Shown here: positions 7,426 through 15,510 of the stretch, piece by piece
Layout of the letters: the number at the start of each line of letters is the position of its first letter
Position numbering within the stretch: the stretch's first letter is position 1
Source: a virus
DNA length: 28,611 bases
IMG/VR virus record: IMGVR_UViG_3300044678_000865
Coordinates: 1 to 28,611 of that record
Direction: 5' to 3' (one strand)
The notes under the pieces: model-generated
Seen by the model: the letters and a program-made list of their open reading frames with translations, nothing else
What the model was told of the DNA's origin: nothing
Database searches by the model: none
Program-made: the position numbers and the translations under genes

Positions 7426-7536
7426 TGTTTAATTCCTTTTCTTTAAGTGGTTAATAAATAAAAATATTAATTAAATTATAATTAATTAATGTGTTAATTC
7501 AAAGTAAATCGTTAAAATTCTTTATATAAATAAATA
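7426..7536 (-). promoter_or_regulatory. AT-rich leader of the ssDNA-binding protein gene
   Basis: This is the longest gene-free stretch in the window. It has runs such as ATTAATTAATTATAATTTAA within 7451-7498 and an ATATTTAT motif at its far end. It resembles the unstructured AT-rich leader through which T4 gp32 represses its own mRNA, but no pseudoknot could be confirmed by eye. Confidence 0.35.
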
Positions 7537-7537
7537 T
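7530..7537 (-). promoter_or_regulatory. ATATTTAT motif (site d)
   Basis: The octamer shares one base with the TGA stop of the 128-aa gene and lies 104 nt upstream of the ssDNA-binding protein ATG. A second, overlapping TTATTTAT follows directly. Confidence 0.4.
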
Positions 7538-7923
7538 CAGTTCCAAGAAAATTTCTTGTAAAAAATCAAATCAATAACACGATATCCTTCATCATCTGTA
7601 AGTATGAATGCGTTTTGATATTTGCTCCAATCTAATCGATATGTTTTGTCTAAAACACCGTTATTCACTGCTTTGATAACTTCATTAAGTGCGTTAACTG
7701 TATATAAGGTATTGGTTTCTTTTTTGCGATGAATGCTTATCGTGTTCTGTCCGCGCTGCGTGCCGGCGTCTGCATTGTATGTGCAATATAAATTGTCTGT
7801 TGCTTCAGCATTGGAAAATACGAATATTCTGCGTTCTGGTATCGTGTAACTTTGTTGTATGTATTCGGTTACTATGTTTAAATCTGATTTATGTGCAAAT
7901 GTGCAAAGTAATTGTGTTTTCAC
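7537..7923 (-). CDS. Conserved hypothetical protein (128 aa) upstream of the ssDNA-binding protein gene
   Basis: I recognise this only as a small protein commonly seen beside the replication genes of environmental T4-like phages. It has a KTQLLCTFAHKSDLN start, a central FVFSNAEATDNLYCTYNAD strand, and the distinctive NTISIHRKKETNTLYTVNAL segment (80-99). The last third has LDWSKYQNAFIL. There is no signal peptide or membrane segment and no catalytic motif. It follows the 418-aa gene by 12 nt, so it is cotranscribed with the polymerase and precedes the ssDNA-binding protein gene after a 111-nt leader. A replication-linked or regulatory role is plausible from position only. Confidence 0.8.
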   Translation of the reverse strand: MKTQLLCTFAHKSDLNIVTEYIQQSYTIPERRIFVFSNAEATDNLYCTYNADAGTQRGQNTISIHRKKETNTLYTVNALNEVIKAVNNGVLDKTYRLDWSKYQNAFILTDDEGYRVIDLIFYKKFSWN

Positions 7924-7935
7924 TCGTCCTCATCC

Positions 7936-9192
7936 TTACGATTGTTGTTGTATAAATTCATATTTTGGATATACTGATTTTAAACCAAATACCCACATTC
8001 CTTGAGATAATCCTATAATACTCCAATCTGTTGCAACTGTTACAATTGGAACTCCTGGATTATTAACATCATATGCAATTAATCCTAATATTTCTTCAAA
8101 GAATTTATTTTTTGTAGTATTTAATAATTGGATCATAAAATTTGGATTTTTGATTAAATCATTATGTTTTAATTTATTAAACCAAATTGCTGCATTGTTT
8201 GTTTCATTACTAATTTGTTGTCCTATTTTAATAGAAACTTCAGATTGGTCGCCAGATCCTTGTTGTATTTTTTCAAAATCTTCCGATGTTATCCAATATG
8301 ATAATACTTGGTTTCCTGTTTTAATTGTTAATCTAGTATCTCGTATATCAGTATCTAAATCAGATTTCCAAAGTATTTGGTGAATTAATTGAAATCCACT
8401 GTACATTTGTGACCATCCACTTTTATAACTTATTTCCGTGCTAGCTACATTATCCATTAACGGAACAAATATTTTTTCAAGTACTTGAATCAATTCATTT
8501 AATTGTCGCCAAGAATGTGGATCTACTAGATCTTTTAATTCTTCAAATGAATCTCCCATTTCTGATAATGGTTTTACAATATCATTGAAAAAGTTTACGG
8601 TTTGTGTTAATAAGTCACCATCAACTGGCATACCGGATTTTGCGGGACGAAATGTTTTTCCTTCTGGCGCCTTACCCATTTCTCCAGATTTGGTTGGTCT
8701 AGGCAATTTACCAATTTCTTTAACTTCCCATTGGCCCACAGGCATAATGATATCATGAGATGCAGTACCACCTGGTTGCGAATCTTTTACTGCTAATAGT
8801 ATTTGAATTTCACCTTTACCCATTCCTGCAGCAGATTTACCAATTGGTAAGATATCATAAAATTTAGTAAATGCCTTATAACCGCCGGCCATAAACGATT
8901 CAATCGTATGTTGACGATAGTTTTTATCAAATTCTTGTTTTTCTTGTGGAGATAAATTTTCGTAACGATTTTGTATTTGTTGAGTTAAATCGTCTGATAA
9001 ATTTAATTGCGAAAATTCTATTTGTTCTGTTATTATGCCCTGAGCTTTATCAACTACAATTCTAGCTTCCAATGGCGTTAAATCAGTCATTTCTAAAATA
9101 ACATGATATAACAACTCATAATCTTTCGATCTAGTTGGATAACCTTTTGGTAATCTATAACTCCATTCTGTAAGTATTGAATCGATTGTCAT
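7936..9192 (-). CDS. Hypothetical protein with possible PD-(D/E)XK nuclease-like core (418 aa)
   Basis: The N-terminal part (MTIDSILTEWSYRLPKGYPT) is of a type found on various marine phage proteins and is followed by a helical region. The central segment GKGEIQILLAVKD (125-137), then SHDIIMP (145-151) and QWEVKEIG (154-161), gives Glu128, Asp147 and Glu156-x-Lys158. This spacing suits a PD-(D/E)XK nuclease fold. The C-terminal half (170-418) has no motif I know. The gene overlaps the polymerase gene by 4 nt and precedes the 128-aa gene, so it is expressed with replication functions, which would fit a nuclease. The alternative is a structural protein with a coincidental E-V-K motif. The ILTE at residues 6-9 also fits an L/I-x-E prohead-protease site, but this is weak. 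Confidence 0.75.
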   Translation of the reverse strand: MTIDSILTEWSYRLPKGYPTRSKDYELLYHVILEMTDLTPLEARIVVDKAQGIITEQIEFSQLNLSDDLTQQIQNRYENLSPQEKQEFDKNYRQHTIESFMAGGYKAFTKFYDILPIGKSAAGMGKGEIQILLAVKDSQPGGTASHDIIMPVGQWEVKEIGKLPRPTKSGEMGKAPEGKTFRPAKSGMPVDGDLLTQTVNFFNDIVKPLSEMGDSFEELKDLVDPHSWRQLNELIQVLEKIFVPLMDNVASTEISYKSGWSQMYSGFQLIHQILWKSDLDTDIRDTRLTIKTGNQVLSYWITSEDFEKIQQGSGDQSEVSIKIGQQISNETNNAAIWFNKLKHNDLIKNPNFMIQLLNTTKNKFFEEILGLIAYDVNNPGVPIVTVATDWSIIGLSQGMWVFGLKSVYPKYEFIQQQS

Positions 9193-10511
9193 AATGAGAT
9201 AGTTTTCATTTTATCATAAATATCGCCGACTTTACATTTTACCGGCAAATTTCCTTGTTCTAACATGTTTTTGAGCTGAGGCAAAAGATCCTTAGCTTCT
9301 GTATAATCTACATCAAATAAAATTGAGTCATATGTATATAGAATTATACAACTATTATAATTTTGTAATAACGTTTGTACTTGCTGCAATTTTCTTACGG
9401 ATACTTCGGTTTCAATGGCCTGCAAATAATAATTAAACAATTTGAATGCGGTCATGTTTTGCACTGCATCTTTGCATATACTTCGTTTTGTTATTGGAGT
9501 TTGTATGCATCCATTCCGTTTCCATTTATCCCATAACGTGTATACAAAATCATTGACTCGTTTAAAAAATGGAATTGTCAAAAATTCAGCATCAATACCT
9601 CCATATAACAATCGAAATGTTATGGCTTTGCTTTCTGCACGTTGTTCTTCAGTTAATTCTGCGGTATCAAAATAAAATCGTCCCAAATAATCATGTATGG
9701 ATGACTCTGGTAATTCATATCCAATAGCCGTAGCAATCAATCTAACGTGATATGAATCAAAGTCCATTTCAACTAATGCACCTCGTTCAAACCGACTACA
9801 AAATGCAGTTCTGGTGCCATCTTCTTTATTCATTGCCGCAAAATTGAATCCTCCAAATGCATTACTAGGTCGACCGGTCGTTGTATGATAATTGTATTGT
9901 GAATATACGCGGTCCACATGAATCAATTCTGGCATACGAAACTCTTCGGTAACTGCTAATCCTACGGATTCTATTTGCGCAAATACCTCCGGATATGTTG
10001 CATTGAATTGCAAATACGATTCTGTTAATTCTGCATTTACGCACATTGGCCATGCATAGTGACGAATCTTTTGACACATTGCCAAATGTTGCTGTAACGG
10101 AACAATGCTATTTACTGCCGGTAATGATTTATGTCGACGCCAATAAAATTGATGTGCAGTGGTTGGATAATGCGATTCATCATATGCTTCTGAATATGTA
10201 TACCACCACAACGTCTTAACATCCCATACGGCAGCATTTCCTCCCGTTTGTAGCCATTGCTTCTTGTCATGAACAAAGATATTCTCTAATGCCAAAAACT
10301 TCGGGACATGTTCAGTAAAGCCCCTTAGTTGTTCAGAATGCCGAAAAGGAATTATTCTTTCTAGATCATCTTCCGTATAAATGTATACAGCACATAACGT
10401 ATTTGCTGCAACATGAATTGTAGGACTACAGAATATTGGCACTAACAACGTTTTGCGTCCTTGTATGTAACGCAATGTGCTTAGTACATCTTCTTCAGTA
10501 TCCACAATCAT
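9189..10511 (-). CDS. Divergent family A DNA polymerase lacking a recognisable exonuclease motif
   Basis: The 440-aa protein carries polymerase I-type motifs. TTGRPSNAFGGFNFAAM (211-227) matches the GR...N segment. Motif A is VEMDFDSYHVRLIA (Asp250, Arg257), motif B is RAESKAITFRLLYGG (Lys295, Phe299, Tyr303), and motif C is LYTYDSILFDV (Asp395). Aligned to E. coli Pol I, the steric-gate Glu710 is His255 and the HDE of motif C is Tyr394-Asp395-Ser396. Residues 1-150 resemble a decayed 3'-5' exonuclease domain (for example VPIFCSPTIHVAANTL) without the D-x-E metal site. T4 relatives normally use a family B polymerase (gp43), which is not seen here but could lie outside the window. It overlaps the next gene by 4 nt and follows a 22-nt gap after the virion-type gene at 10534-11160. 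Confidence 0.82.
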   Translation of the reverse strand: MIVDTEEDVLSTLRYIQGRKTLLVPIFCSPTIHVAANTLCAVYIYTEDDLERIIPFRHSEQLRGFTEHVPKFLALENIFVHDKKQWLQTGGNAAVWDVKTLWWYTYSEAYDESHYPTTAHQFYWRRHKSLPAVNSIVPLQQHLAMCQKIRHYAWPMCVNAELTESYLQFNATYPEVFAQIESVGLAVTEEFRMPELIHVDRVYSQYNYHTTTGRPSNAFGGFNFAAMNKEDGTRTAFCSRFERGALVEMDFDSYHVRLIATAIGYELPESSIHDYLGRFYFDTAELTEEQRAESKAITFRLLYGGIDAEFLTIPFFKRVNDFVYTLWDKWKRNGCIQTPITKRSICKDAVQNMTAFKLFNYYLQAIETEVSVRKLQQVQTLLQNYNSCIILYTYDSILFDVDYTEAKDLLPQLKNMLEQGNLPVKCKVGDIYDKMKTISL

Positions 10512-10533
10512 ATATGAATAATAAGAAAAAAAT

Positions 10534-11160
10534 TTAAGAATTCAAACCGTTGATGTCTACTGGTACAACATAATCAGTATCTACATATAATTCTGCAGGA
10601 TTTGAAAATTTCGATGATATATTAGGTATAACATTACTAGCATTTTGTATTTGCTGTAAATTTTTTGATATAACTCCTAATGTTTTAACATTGCCATCAT
10701 TGATGTCGGTTAATGTTCCAGAAACAAACCATTTAACTGCGACAAACCGATATAAAATTGCTTCAAATCCATCTGTTACCAATTGATTATACAATGTTTG
10801 ATTGATTTCTATTATCCATGTTTCATTGATTTTTTGCACAAAATATCGATTGATATAACCTATTTTTAAGTCTGCAGGCGTTACAATTGGAATATGAGAT
10901 GCAATTCGTATATTGGATAATATTTTTATATCAGGACGAAGCTGTGAATACGCAAATGCATCTTCTTCAATTGGTTGAAATGGAATCAATGGTTTTGATA
11001 GCACGGAATTATACGTTGACTGCGTATATACTTCTCCGGTTAAATATTTGTGATATGCTCCTTTATATTCTTGTTTAGAATCAGTTAGCATCCATTCGTT
11101 ACCAAAGGTATACAAATATTCTTCAACTTCATCTGGCTGATAATATACTTTAAGTCGCAT
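10534..11160 (-). CDS. Conserved virion/baseplate-type protein (208 aa)
   Basis: The N-terminus MRLKVYYQPDEVEEYLYTFG followed by EWMLTD, EYKGAYHKYLTGEVYTQSTY and SKPLIPFQ matches a pattern I associate with proteins in environmental T4-like tail clusters ('YY...LYT.G.EW....EY.G.YHkY.TGEVYT'). The remainder includes a KIGYINRYFVQKINETWIIE segment. No enzymatic motif, signal peptide or membrane helix is present. It overlaps the hub-like gene by one base (TAATG), so translation is probably coupled, and it sits at the end of the baseplate block just before the polymerase. A baseplate or tail-accessory role is inferred from context. Confidence 0.75.
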   Translation of the reverse strand: MRLKVYYQPDEVEEYLYTFGNEWMLTDSKQEYKGAYHKYLTGEVYTQSTYNSVLSKPLIPFQPIEEDAFAYSQLRPDIKILSNIRIASHIPIVTPADLKIGYINRYFVQKINETWIIEINQTLYNQLVTDGFEAILYRFVAVKWFVSGTLTDINDGNVKTLGVISKNLQQIQNASNVIPNISSKFSNPAELYVDTDYVVPVDINGLNS

Positions 11161-13319
11161 TACTTATCCAATTTAGGTCGCATGATGCATTTAATTTCCG
11201 TCGTCCATTGTCCGTCTTGAGCTACATTATGCGTAATACTTATAATACTAAATACCGTATTGGCAGTATATTTTTTTGGCAATACATCAAATGTTAATAC
11301 ATCGCCATAACGAAATCCATTAACGCCTTCAATGGTAAATGAAACATCCCATGGGAATATAGGTGCAATTGCTGCTTGTGCTCGATCAAACTTTTTATAT
11401 GGATATTGAAGATATTTTACCATAGCTTCTTTTAATTTAGCTTGTAACGTTCTATCGGTAATACTTTTTCCGTATTCTGCTTTTTGCGTTTCAAATTCTT
11501 GTAAACGTTTTGTATGAGTTTGTGCATACAATGCTTCTGCTGCAGATAATTTTGCCGGATCATTAAATTGATACATTGCATTCATATATGGTGCAATATC
11601 ATCTTCTGATACTTTATCAGGAGCTTGATTTAAAACATATGACAATGTCGCAGCACTATCTGGCAACTTTGCTGACATTTTAAAATCTTGTACGATACTA
11701 CCATATGATTCTTCTTCATTTACTTTTACTTTAGCATGCATCGGAACATGATATGGTTTAACCACTGATAATGATTCTGGTTGTCCTAAGTATTTTTCAT
11801 CATAAAACAATAATACCGAATCGAGCCTTGGATGCGATATTAGTTTCATTTTTATAGCTCCAGCAGTAGCATCTTCAATACTTGTACTAATTTCTTTTAA
11901 TAAATCAGATATTGGATAACTTTTACTTGAGTTTTTTTCTAAGTTTTCAATAATTGTTTTAATCATTGACAAGTTTAAAAATATGCGAGGTGGAAATGCT
12001 CGATCGCTGCTTAAAAATCCAGGCCAATTGCCAAAATTAGTAGATTCAAAAAATACTTTTGTTCCATATGCTTCAGTAGACCGTTTGCGACCATTTGACG
12101 GTAATAATAAAACATCCCATGGGTTTACGGATACTATATTTGCATAATATGAGCTATTACAAATTTCACTATCACAAACAATTTCTGGTACTGCAACTGT
12201 GTTTTTTAATTTAGATACAACGTAACGATTAATAAATTTAATTAAACGATTCAATGTTATATATCGCTGATAAGTTTTTTGGTCATTTTTTGATTCAACT
12301 CCAGTAGTTGCAAAAGCATTACCAAATAAAATCCAATCATCTTGTTCTCCAGTAAGTACCGTAACATCGGAAGTTAATCTAGATTTGCCTTTAGCTAATG
12401 TTTCTGCTTCGCTAAACAATAAATCATAAAATGATTTGATTCCTGAACCTGTTGGAATTAAAACAGAATTTGCATACTCATCTGGATTAGTAATTGGATT
12501 AACAGTTGCCGTGCCATCTGAATTTTCTTTTACCGTGTCTGGATCAGTTAATGCAGTCACATCTGCTAAAACATTGCTCGTTCCGCGCATCGTTAAAGTT
12601 ACCGTTGCAGAATAATCAGAATTATATGATAAATCAAATGATGTAATTAAACCTTCAAATGAAACTCGATTCATTTTGCTAATTTCTTGTAATTTTGCGG
12701 CAATGTCAATTTTAGTTCCATACAATGATTTTAATTTTTCTTCGGTAGGTAAAACATTTTCTGATAATGTAAGGCCTGTAATTACAGAATTAAGTGGATA
12801 TTCAATATCAACTTTTACTTTGCGACCAGGTCGCATATATATCTCTTCAATTAAATCAATATCTCTACTAACATTTGGTACTTCTATAGTTACAGTAGCC
12901 GTATTTAATAATCCCATACTATGATCGCCTACTGAAATATCTGCTGCTGATATATATGGTGGCCATCGATTATTATTACTAACTGCAGTCGTATCTCGTA
13001 ATACTGGTGCAGGTACTTTACCAGTACCGCCTTCAAGAACCCAAGCTAATTCAGTTTTACTAATATTAAATGGCGATAAATAACCATATGGTCCAGTTGG
13101 CAAAAATTGATCATTTGTTGTATTTTCGCCAATAGAATGTTTTAAATCTGCTGCATATACATCTTTGCTATTAAATTCATATGCCGTTATTCGCACATTT
13201 GCAACTTTTGATAGCATATAATTTAAATCAGCCGTTGTTCGGCGGTGTCCGGCTAAGGCACGCGCGTTTAATTCTTGTTGCAAATTTGAATCTACCTGTG
13301 AATAAAATATTTCGCTCAT
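11160..13319 (-). CDS. Baseplate hub-like tail protein (719 aa)
   Basis: This is a large tail protein next to the LysM wedge protein and downstream of tape-measure and tube-cap candidates, the usual place for baseplate hub proteins such as T4 gp27/gp5. Its N-terminal region has alternating strands with phrases such as DHSMGLLNTATVTIEVPN, RPGRKVKVDIEYPLN and FEGLITSFDLSYNSDYSATV, which resemble hub and tail-spike-base domains. The C-terminal end (FTIEGVNGFRYGDVLTFDVL, then SIISITHNVAQDGQWTTEIK) is like the final strands of gpD/gp27-type hubs. No lysozyme motif is visible. It overlaps the upstream LysM gene by 4 nt. The hub assignment is an inference from context and strand patterns. Confidence 0.7.
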   Translation of the reverse strand: MSEIFYSQVDSNLQQELNARALAGHRRTTADLNYMLSKVANVRITAYEFNSKDVYAADLKHSIGENTTNDQFLPTGPYGYLSPFNISKTELAWVLEGGTGKVPAPVLRDTTAVSNNNRWPPYISAADISVGDHSMGLLNTATVTIEVPNVSRDIDLIEEIYMRPGRKVKVDIEYPLNSVITGLTLSENVLPTEEKLKSLYGTKIDIAAKLQEISKMNRVSFEGLITSFDLSYNSDYSATVTLTMRGTSNVLADVTALTDPDTVKENSDGTATVNPITNPDEYANSVLIPTGSGIKSFYDLLFSEAETLAKGKSRLTSDVTVLTGEQDDWILFGNAFATTGVESKNDQKTYQRYITLNRLIKFINRYVVSKLKNTVAVPEIVCDSEICNSSYYANIVSVNPWDVLLLPSNGRKRSTEAYGTKVFFESTNFGNWPGFLSSDRAFPPRIFLNLSMIKTIIENLEKNSSKSYPISDLLKEISTSIEDATAGAIKMKLISHPRLDSVLLFYDEKYLGQPESLSVVKPYHVPMHAKVKVNEEESYGSIVQDFKMSAKLPDSAATLSYVLNQAPDKVSEDDIAPYMNAMYQFNDPAKLSAAEALYAQTHTKRLQEFETQKAEYGKSITDRTLQAKLKEAMVKYLQYPYKKFDRAQAAIAPIFPWDVSFTIEGVNGFRYGDVLTFDVLPKKYTANTVFSIISITHNVAQDGQWTTEIKCIMRPKLDK

Positions 13320-13618
13320 CGTATATTATTTATTTGTATAGCTAATTCTTGAATGTTATCTGCAGATGGAATTCGCAATTTAGTATTTTCTGGAACCATT
13401 AATGAACCTTTACCTAAACCATTTACTGCAGCAATAAGCCACCACAGCTGCGGATCCGCATAAAAGTCATTAGCAATATTATCTAATCGATCTGATGTAG
13501 TTGTTTGAATGAATGTATCATTGTTATTAGTTTCGGGAACTGCATAAATCCATGTTTGTGCTCTACGTATGTTGCGCACATCTCGTATTTGTTTGGTTGA
13601 TTGATATCTACTACTCAT
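13316..13618 (-). CDS. LysM-containing baseplate wedge protein, T4 gp53 type (100 aa)
   Basis: The protein is 100 residues, with a LysM-like domain at about 37-85: TTSDRLDNIANDFYADPQLW (40-59), then WLIAAVNGL and MVPENTKLRIP. The D-x-L-D-x-I-A...Y-x-D...W-W-x-I-A-x-x-N order followed by G-x-x-L-R-I-P is characteristic of short phage LysM proteins at the baseplate or tail tip (T4 gp53, gpX of P2-like phages). In these proteins LysM acts in assembly rather than in cell-wall binding. It overlaps both neighbours by 1-4 nt, which suggests translational coupling in the baseplate operon. Confidence 0.85.
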   Translation of the reverse strand: MSSRYQSTKQIRDVRNIRRAQTWIYAVPETNNNDTFIQTTTSDRLDNIANDFYADPQLWWLIAAVNGLGKGSLMVPENTKLRIPSADNIQELAIQINNIR

Positions 13619-15510
13619 TATAATTCCTGTTGTTGATTTGTTGCTCCTGGCGCTGCGTTACCTGTTCTTATGGGACCTTTTTTTCGGAAATCATTTAACC
13701 AACCACCCTTAGATGTTGAAGAAGCTGCACCATTAATGTCAATATCATTTGTTGGCGCAAAGGTATAAAATGCGCCACCTTTTTGCGGCAAGTAATCAGT
13801 AATCATAGTCAATCCCATGCTAACATCAATTTTATGTGTTACTTGCTTCATTTCCGGATCTTCTTCTATGTTAATTTCCCATGTTGTATCACTATCAACA
13901 AATGTATATGATAAACTTTCAATAACAGCTGGCTGCGAAATAAAATAATCTCCAATAGTTACTCGGATCCATGGCCCTTTTAATGCAAATGAATCTGTGG
14001 TATATTCGGGGGCAGTATATCCAGCAAGTCCATTTAATTTTCGATAAATATACTTTAATTCATCACGATCTGTTGCATATACTGTAAATCCAAGATCAAC
14101 TGTACGAGAATAACCGCCGTAATGATAATTTGAATCTGCTCTACCTAATATATTTACTGGACTCCAACTTGGAGAAAATTGATCGCTTAAACTTGATAAA
14201 ATTGCTCGAAATACAATTACATCATCTGGACTATTTTGAGCGCCAGCATGTAATGATGGTCCTGTAAAAAAGAATTTTACAAAATCTTTAGTAGTTCCAT
14301 ACGGATTAACTCCTAAAATATCTGCAGTTTTGGCTGCAAAATTACCAAAATCTCCTGCAGTTTCTCCCGGTAACCATCTATAAATATCTTTCCATGTACG
14401 TTGTCCAAAATCAATTACTGTTACTCGGTCTCCACGAAACGGTGTAATTTTTTCAATAACATTTTTTGTTTGTGTAAGTACGCGACCAAGTTTTGCTTTA
14501 CCAGTACCTAATGTTGTTAGTTTGGCTTGTGCTCGTAATTCTTTAAAGTCCCAAGTAGATGCAACATTTGAACGCATAGTAAAATCATTTCGCATTGCTG
14601 TAGGCGAATCGTGAGACCCCCATCCATAAGTTGCATCTAAATTAAATACATTATATGGTCCTATAGTAGCTGCAAGTGCTGCATATGCACCAGCAGTTGC
14701 TGTTTCAGATCGTGTTTGTGCAGAAAAACCATCGATACGCCTGTCTAAAAGGGCTGCAGTTGTCTCACCAAACGATTTTCCTGTCAATGAAAATTTTCTA
14801 GTTCGAAAGTCAGGATATGGTACTGCAATGCCTTGTCCTCCGATTCCTATTTTATTATTTAATAAATTAAATGGAGCAGTGGCATATGTAGCATCAACAA
14901 GACCGGCTTGATTTAACAATGCATTGCTAATTGGAGAAACTGCAGAAATTCCACTTACGCCAATTGCAGCATTTACGCCCGATCTAATTCCCGTACCAAA
15001 TCCAATTTGTTTGTTTGTGTTTTGCGTTCCCGCCATTGTTTTTGAATTAACATTTGCATTTATTTCTGGAGCTTGTTGTGTACTATTTAATGGAATTAAA
15101 TACCCATCGGTACCAGCAGGAGTGTATGCATATGCTTCATATTCGGGTATTCGTGTAGGATCGGCAGAAAATTTTTGACCATATGTGCTAAATTGTGATA
15201 CAATGTCGTCACTATATCCTGTTAATTTTCCTGCAGTATCATATACCGGGGCTGATTTTGATCTTCTAGTTGCATTTAACGTTGGATTTTTTCCAGTTAT
15301 TAACGTTTCTTGCTCAGTGGCAATATCAAAACTAGAATATCCATTTCCCCAAGAGTATGATGGCGTAAATTGTGCATTTGAAGTTAATGTTGGGTTTTTT
15401 CCGGCAATTAATGTTTCTTGTTCTGTAGCAATATCAAAACTAGAAAAGCCGCCTCCCCATGCGTATGAAGGAGTAAATTGTGATTCATTACCAATGGTTG
15501 GATTAGGCAT
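13618..15510 (-). CDS. Baseplate / tail-tube-cap type protein with tandem N-terminal repeat (630 aa)
   Basis: This 630-aa protein follows the tape-measure candidate, the position of T4 gp48/gp54, which cap the baseplate and start the tube. The C-terminal region (about 420-600) contains DLGFTVYATDRDELKYIYRK, then GPWIRVTIGDYFISQPAVIE, WEINIEEDPEMKQVTHKIDV and GLTMITDYLPQ. Such strands suit a tube-initiator or baseplate fold. The first 80 residues are two copies of a 36-residue repeat (FTPSYxWGxGxSSFDIATEQ and onward). An AAAGGA Shine-Dalgarno precedes the ATG, and the start overlaps the tape-measure gene by 8 nt. I recognise the context better than the family. Confidence 0.72.
   Translation of the reverse strand: MPNPTIGNESQFTPSYAWGGGFSSFDIATEQETLIAGKNPTLTSNAQFTPSYSWGNGYSSFDIATEQETLITGKNPTLNATRRSKSAPVYDTAGKLTGYSDDIVSQFSTYGQKFSADPTRIPEYEAYAYTPAGTDGYLIPLNSTQQAPEINANVNSKTMAGTQNTNKQIGFGTGIRSGVNAAIGVSGISAVSPISNALLNQAGLVDATYATAPFNLLNNKIGIGGQGIAVPYPDFRTRKFSLTGKSFGETTAALLDRRIDGFSAQTRSETATAGAYAALAATIGPYNVFNLDATYGWGSHDSPTAMRNDFTMRSNVASTWDFKELRAQAKLTTLGTGKAKLGRVLTQTKNVIEKITPFRGDRVTVIDFGQRTWKDIYRWLPGETAGDFGNFAAKTADILGVNPYGTTKDFVKFFFTGPSLHAGAQNSPDDVIVFRAILSSLSDQFSPSWSPVNILGRADSNYHYGGYSRTVDLGFTVYATDRDELKYIYRKLNGLAGYTAPEYTTDSFALKGPWIRVTIGDYFISQPAVIESLSYTFVDSDTTWEINIEEDPEMKQVTHKIDVSMGLTMITDYLPQKGGAFYTFAPTNDIDINGAASSTSKGGWLNDFRKKGPIRTGNAAPGATNQQQEL
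15278..15493 (-). repeat. Two tandem copies of a 108-bp coding repeat
   Basis: Two in-frame units with a period of exactly 108 bp (36 codons) open the 630-aa gene. They encode QFTPSYAWGGGFSSFDIATE and QFTPSYSWGNGYSSFDIATE, each continuing QETLI(A/T)GKNPTL. Many differences are at third positions, so the duplication is not brand new. Confidence 0.9.

Noticed and set aside
13316-13618. LysM protein as an endolysin
   Set aside because: It has no catalytic domain, is only 100 aa, and lies in the baseplate operon, where LysM proteins are structural.
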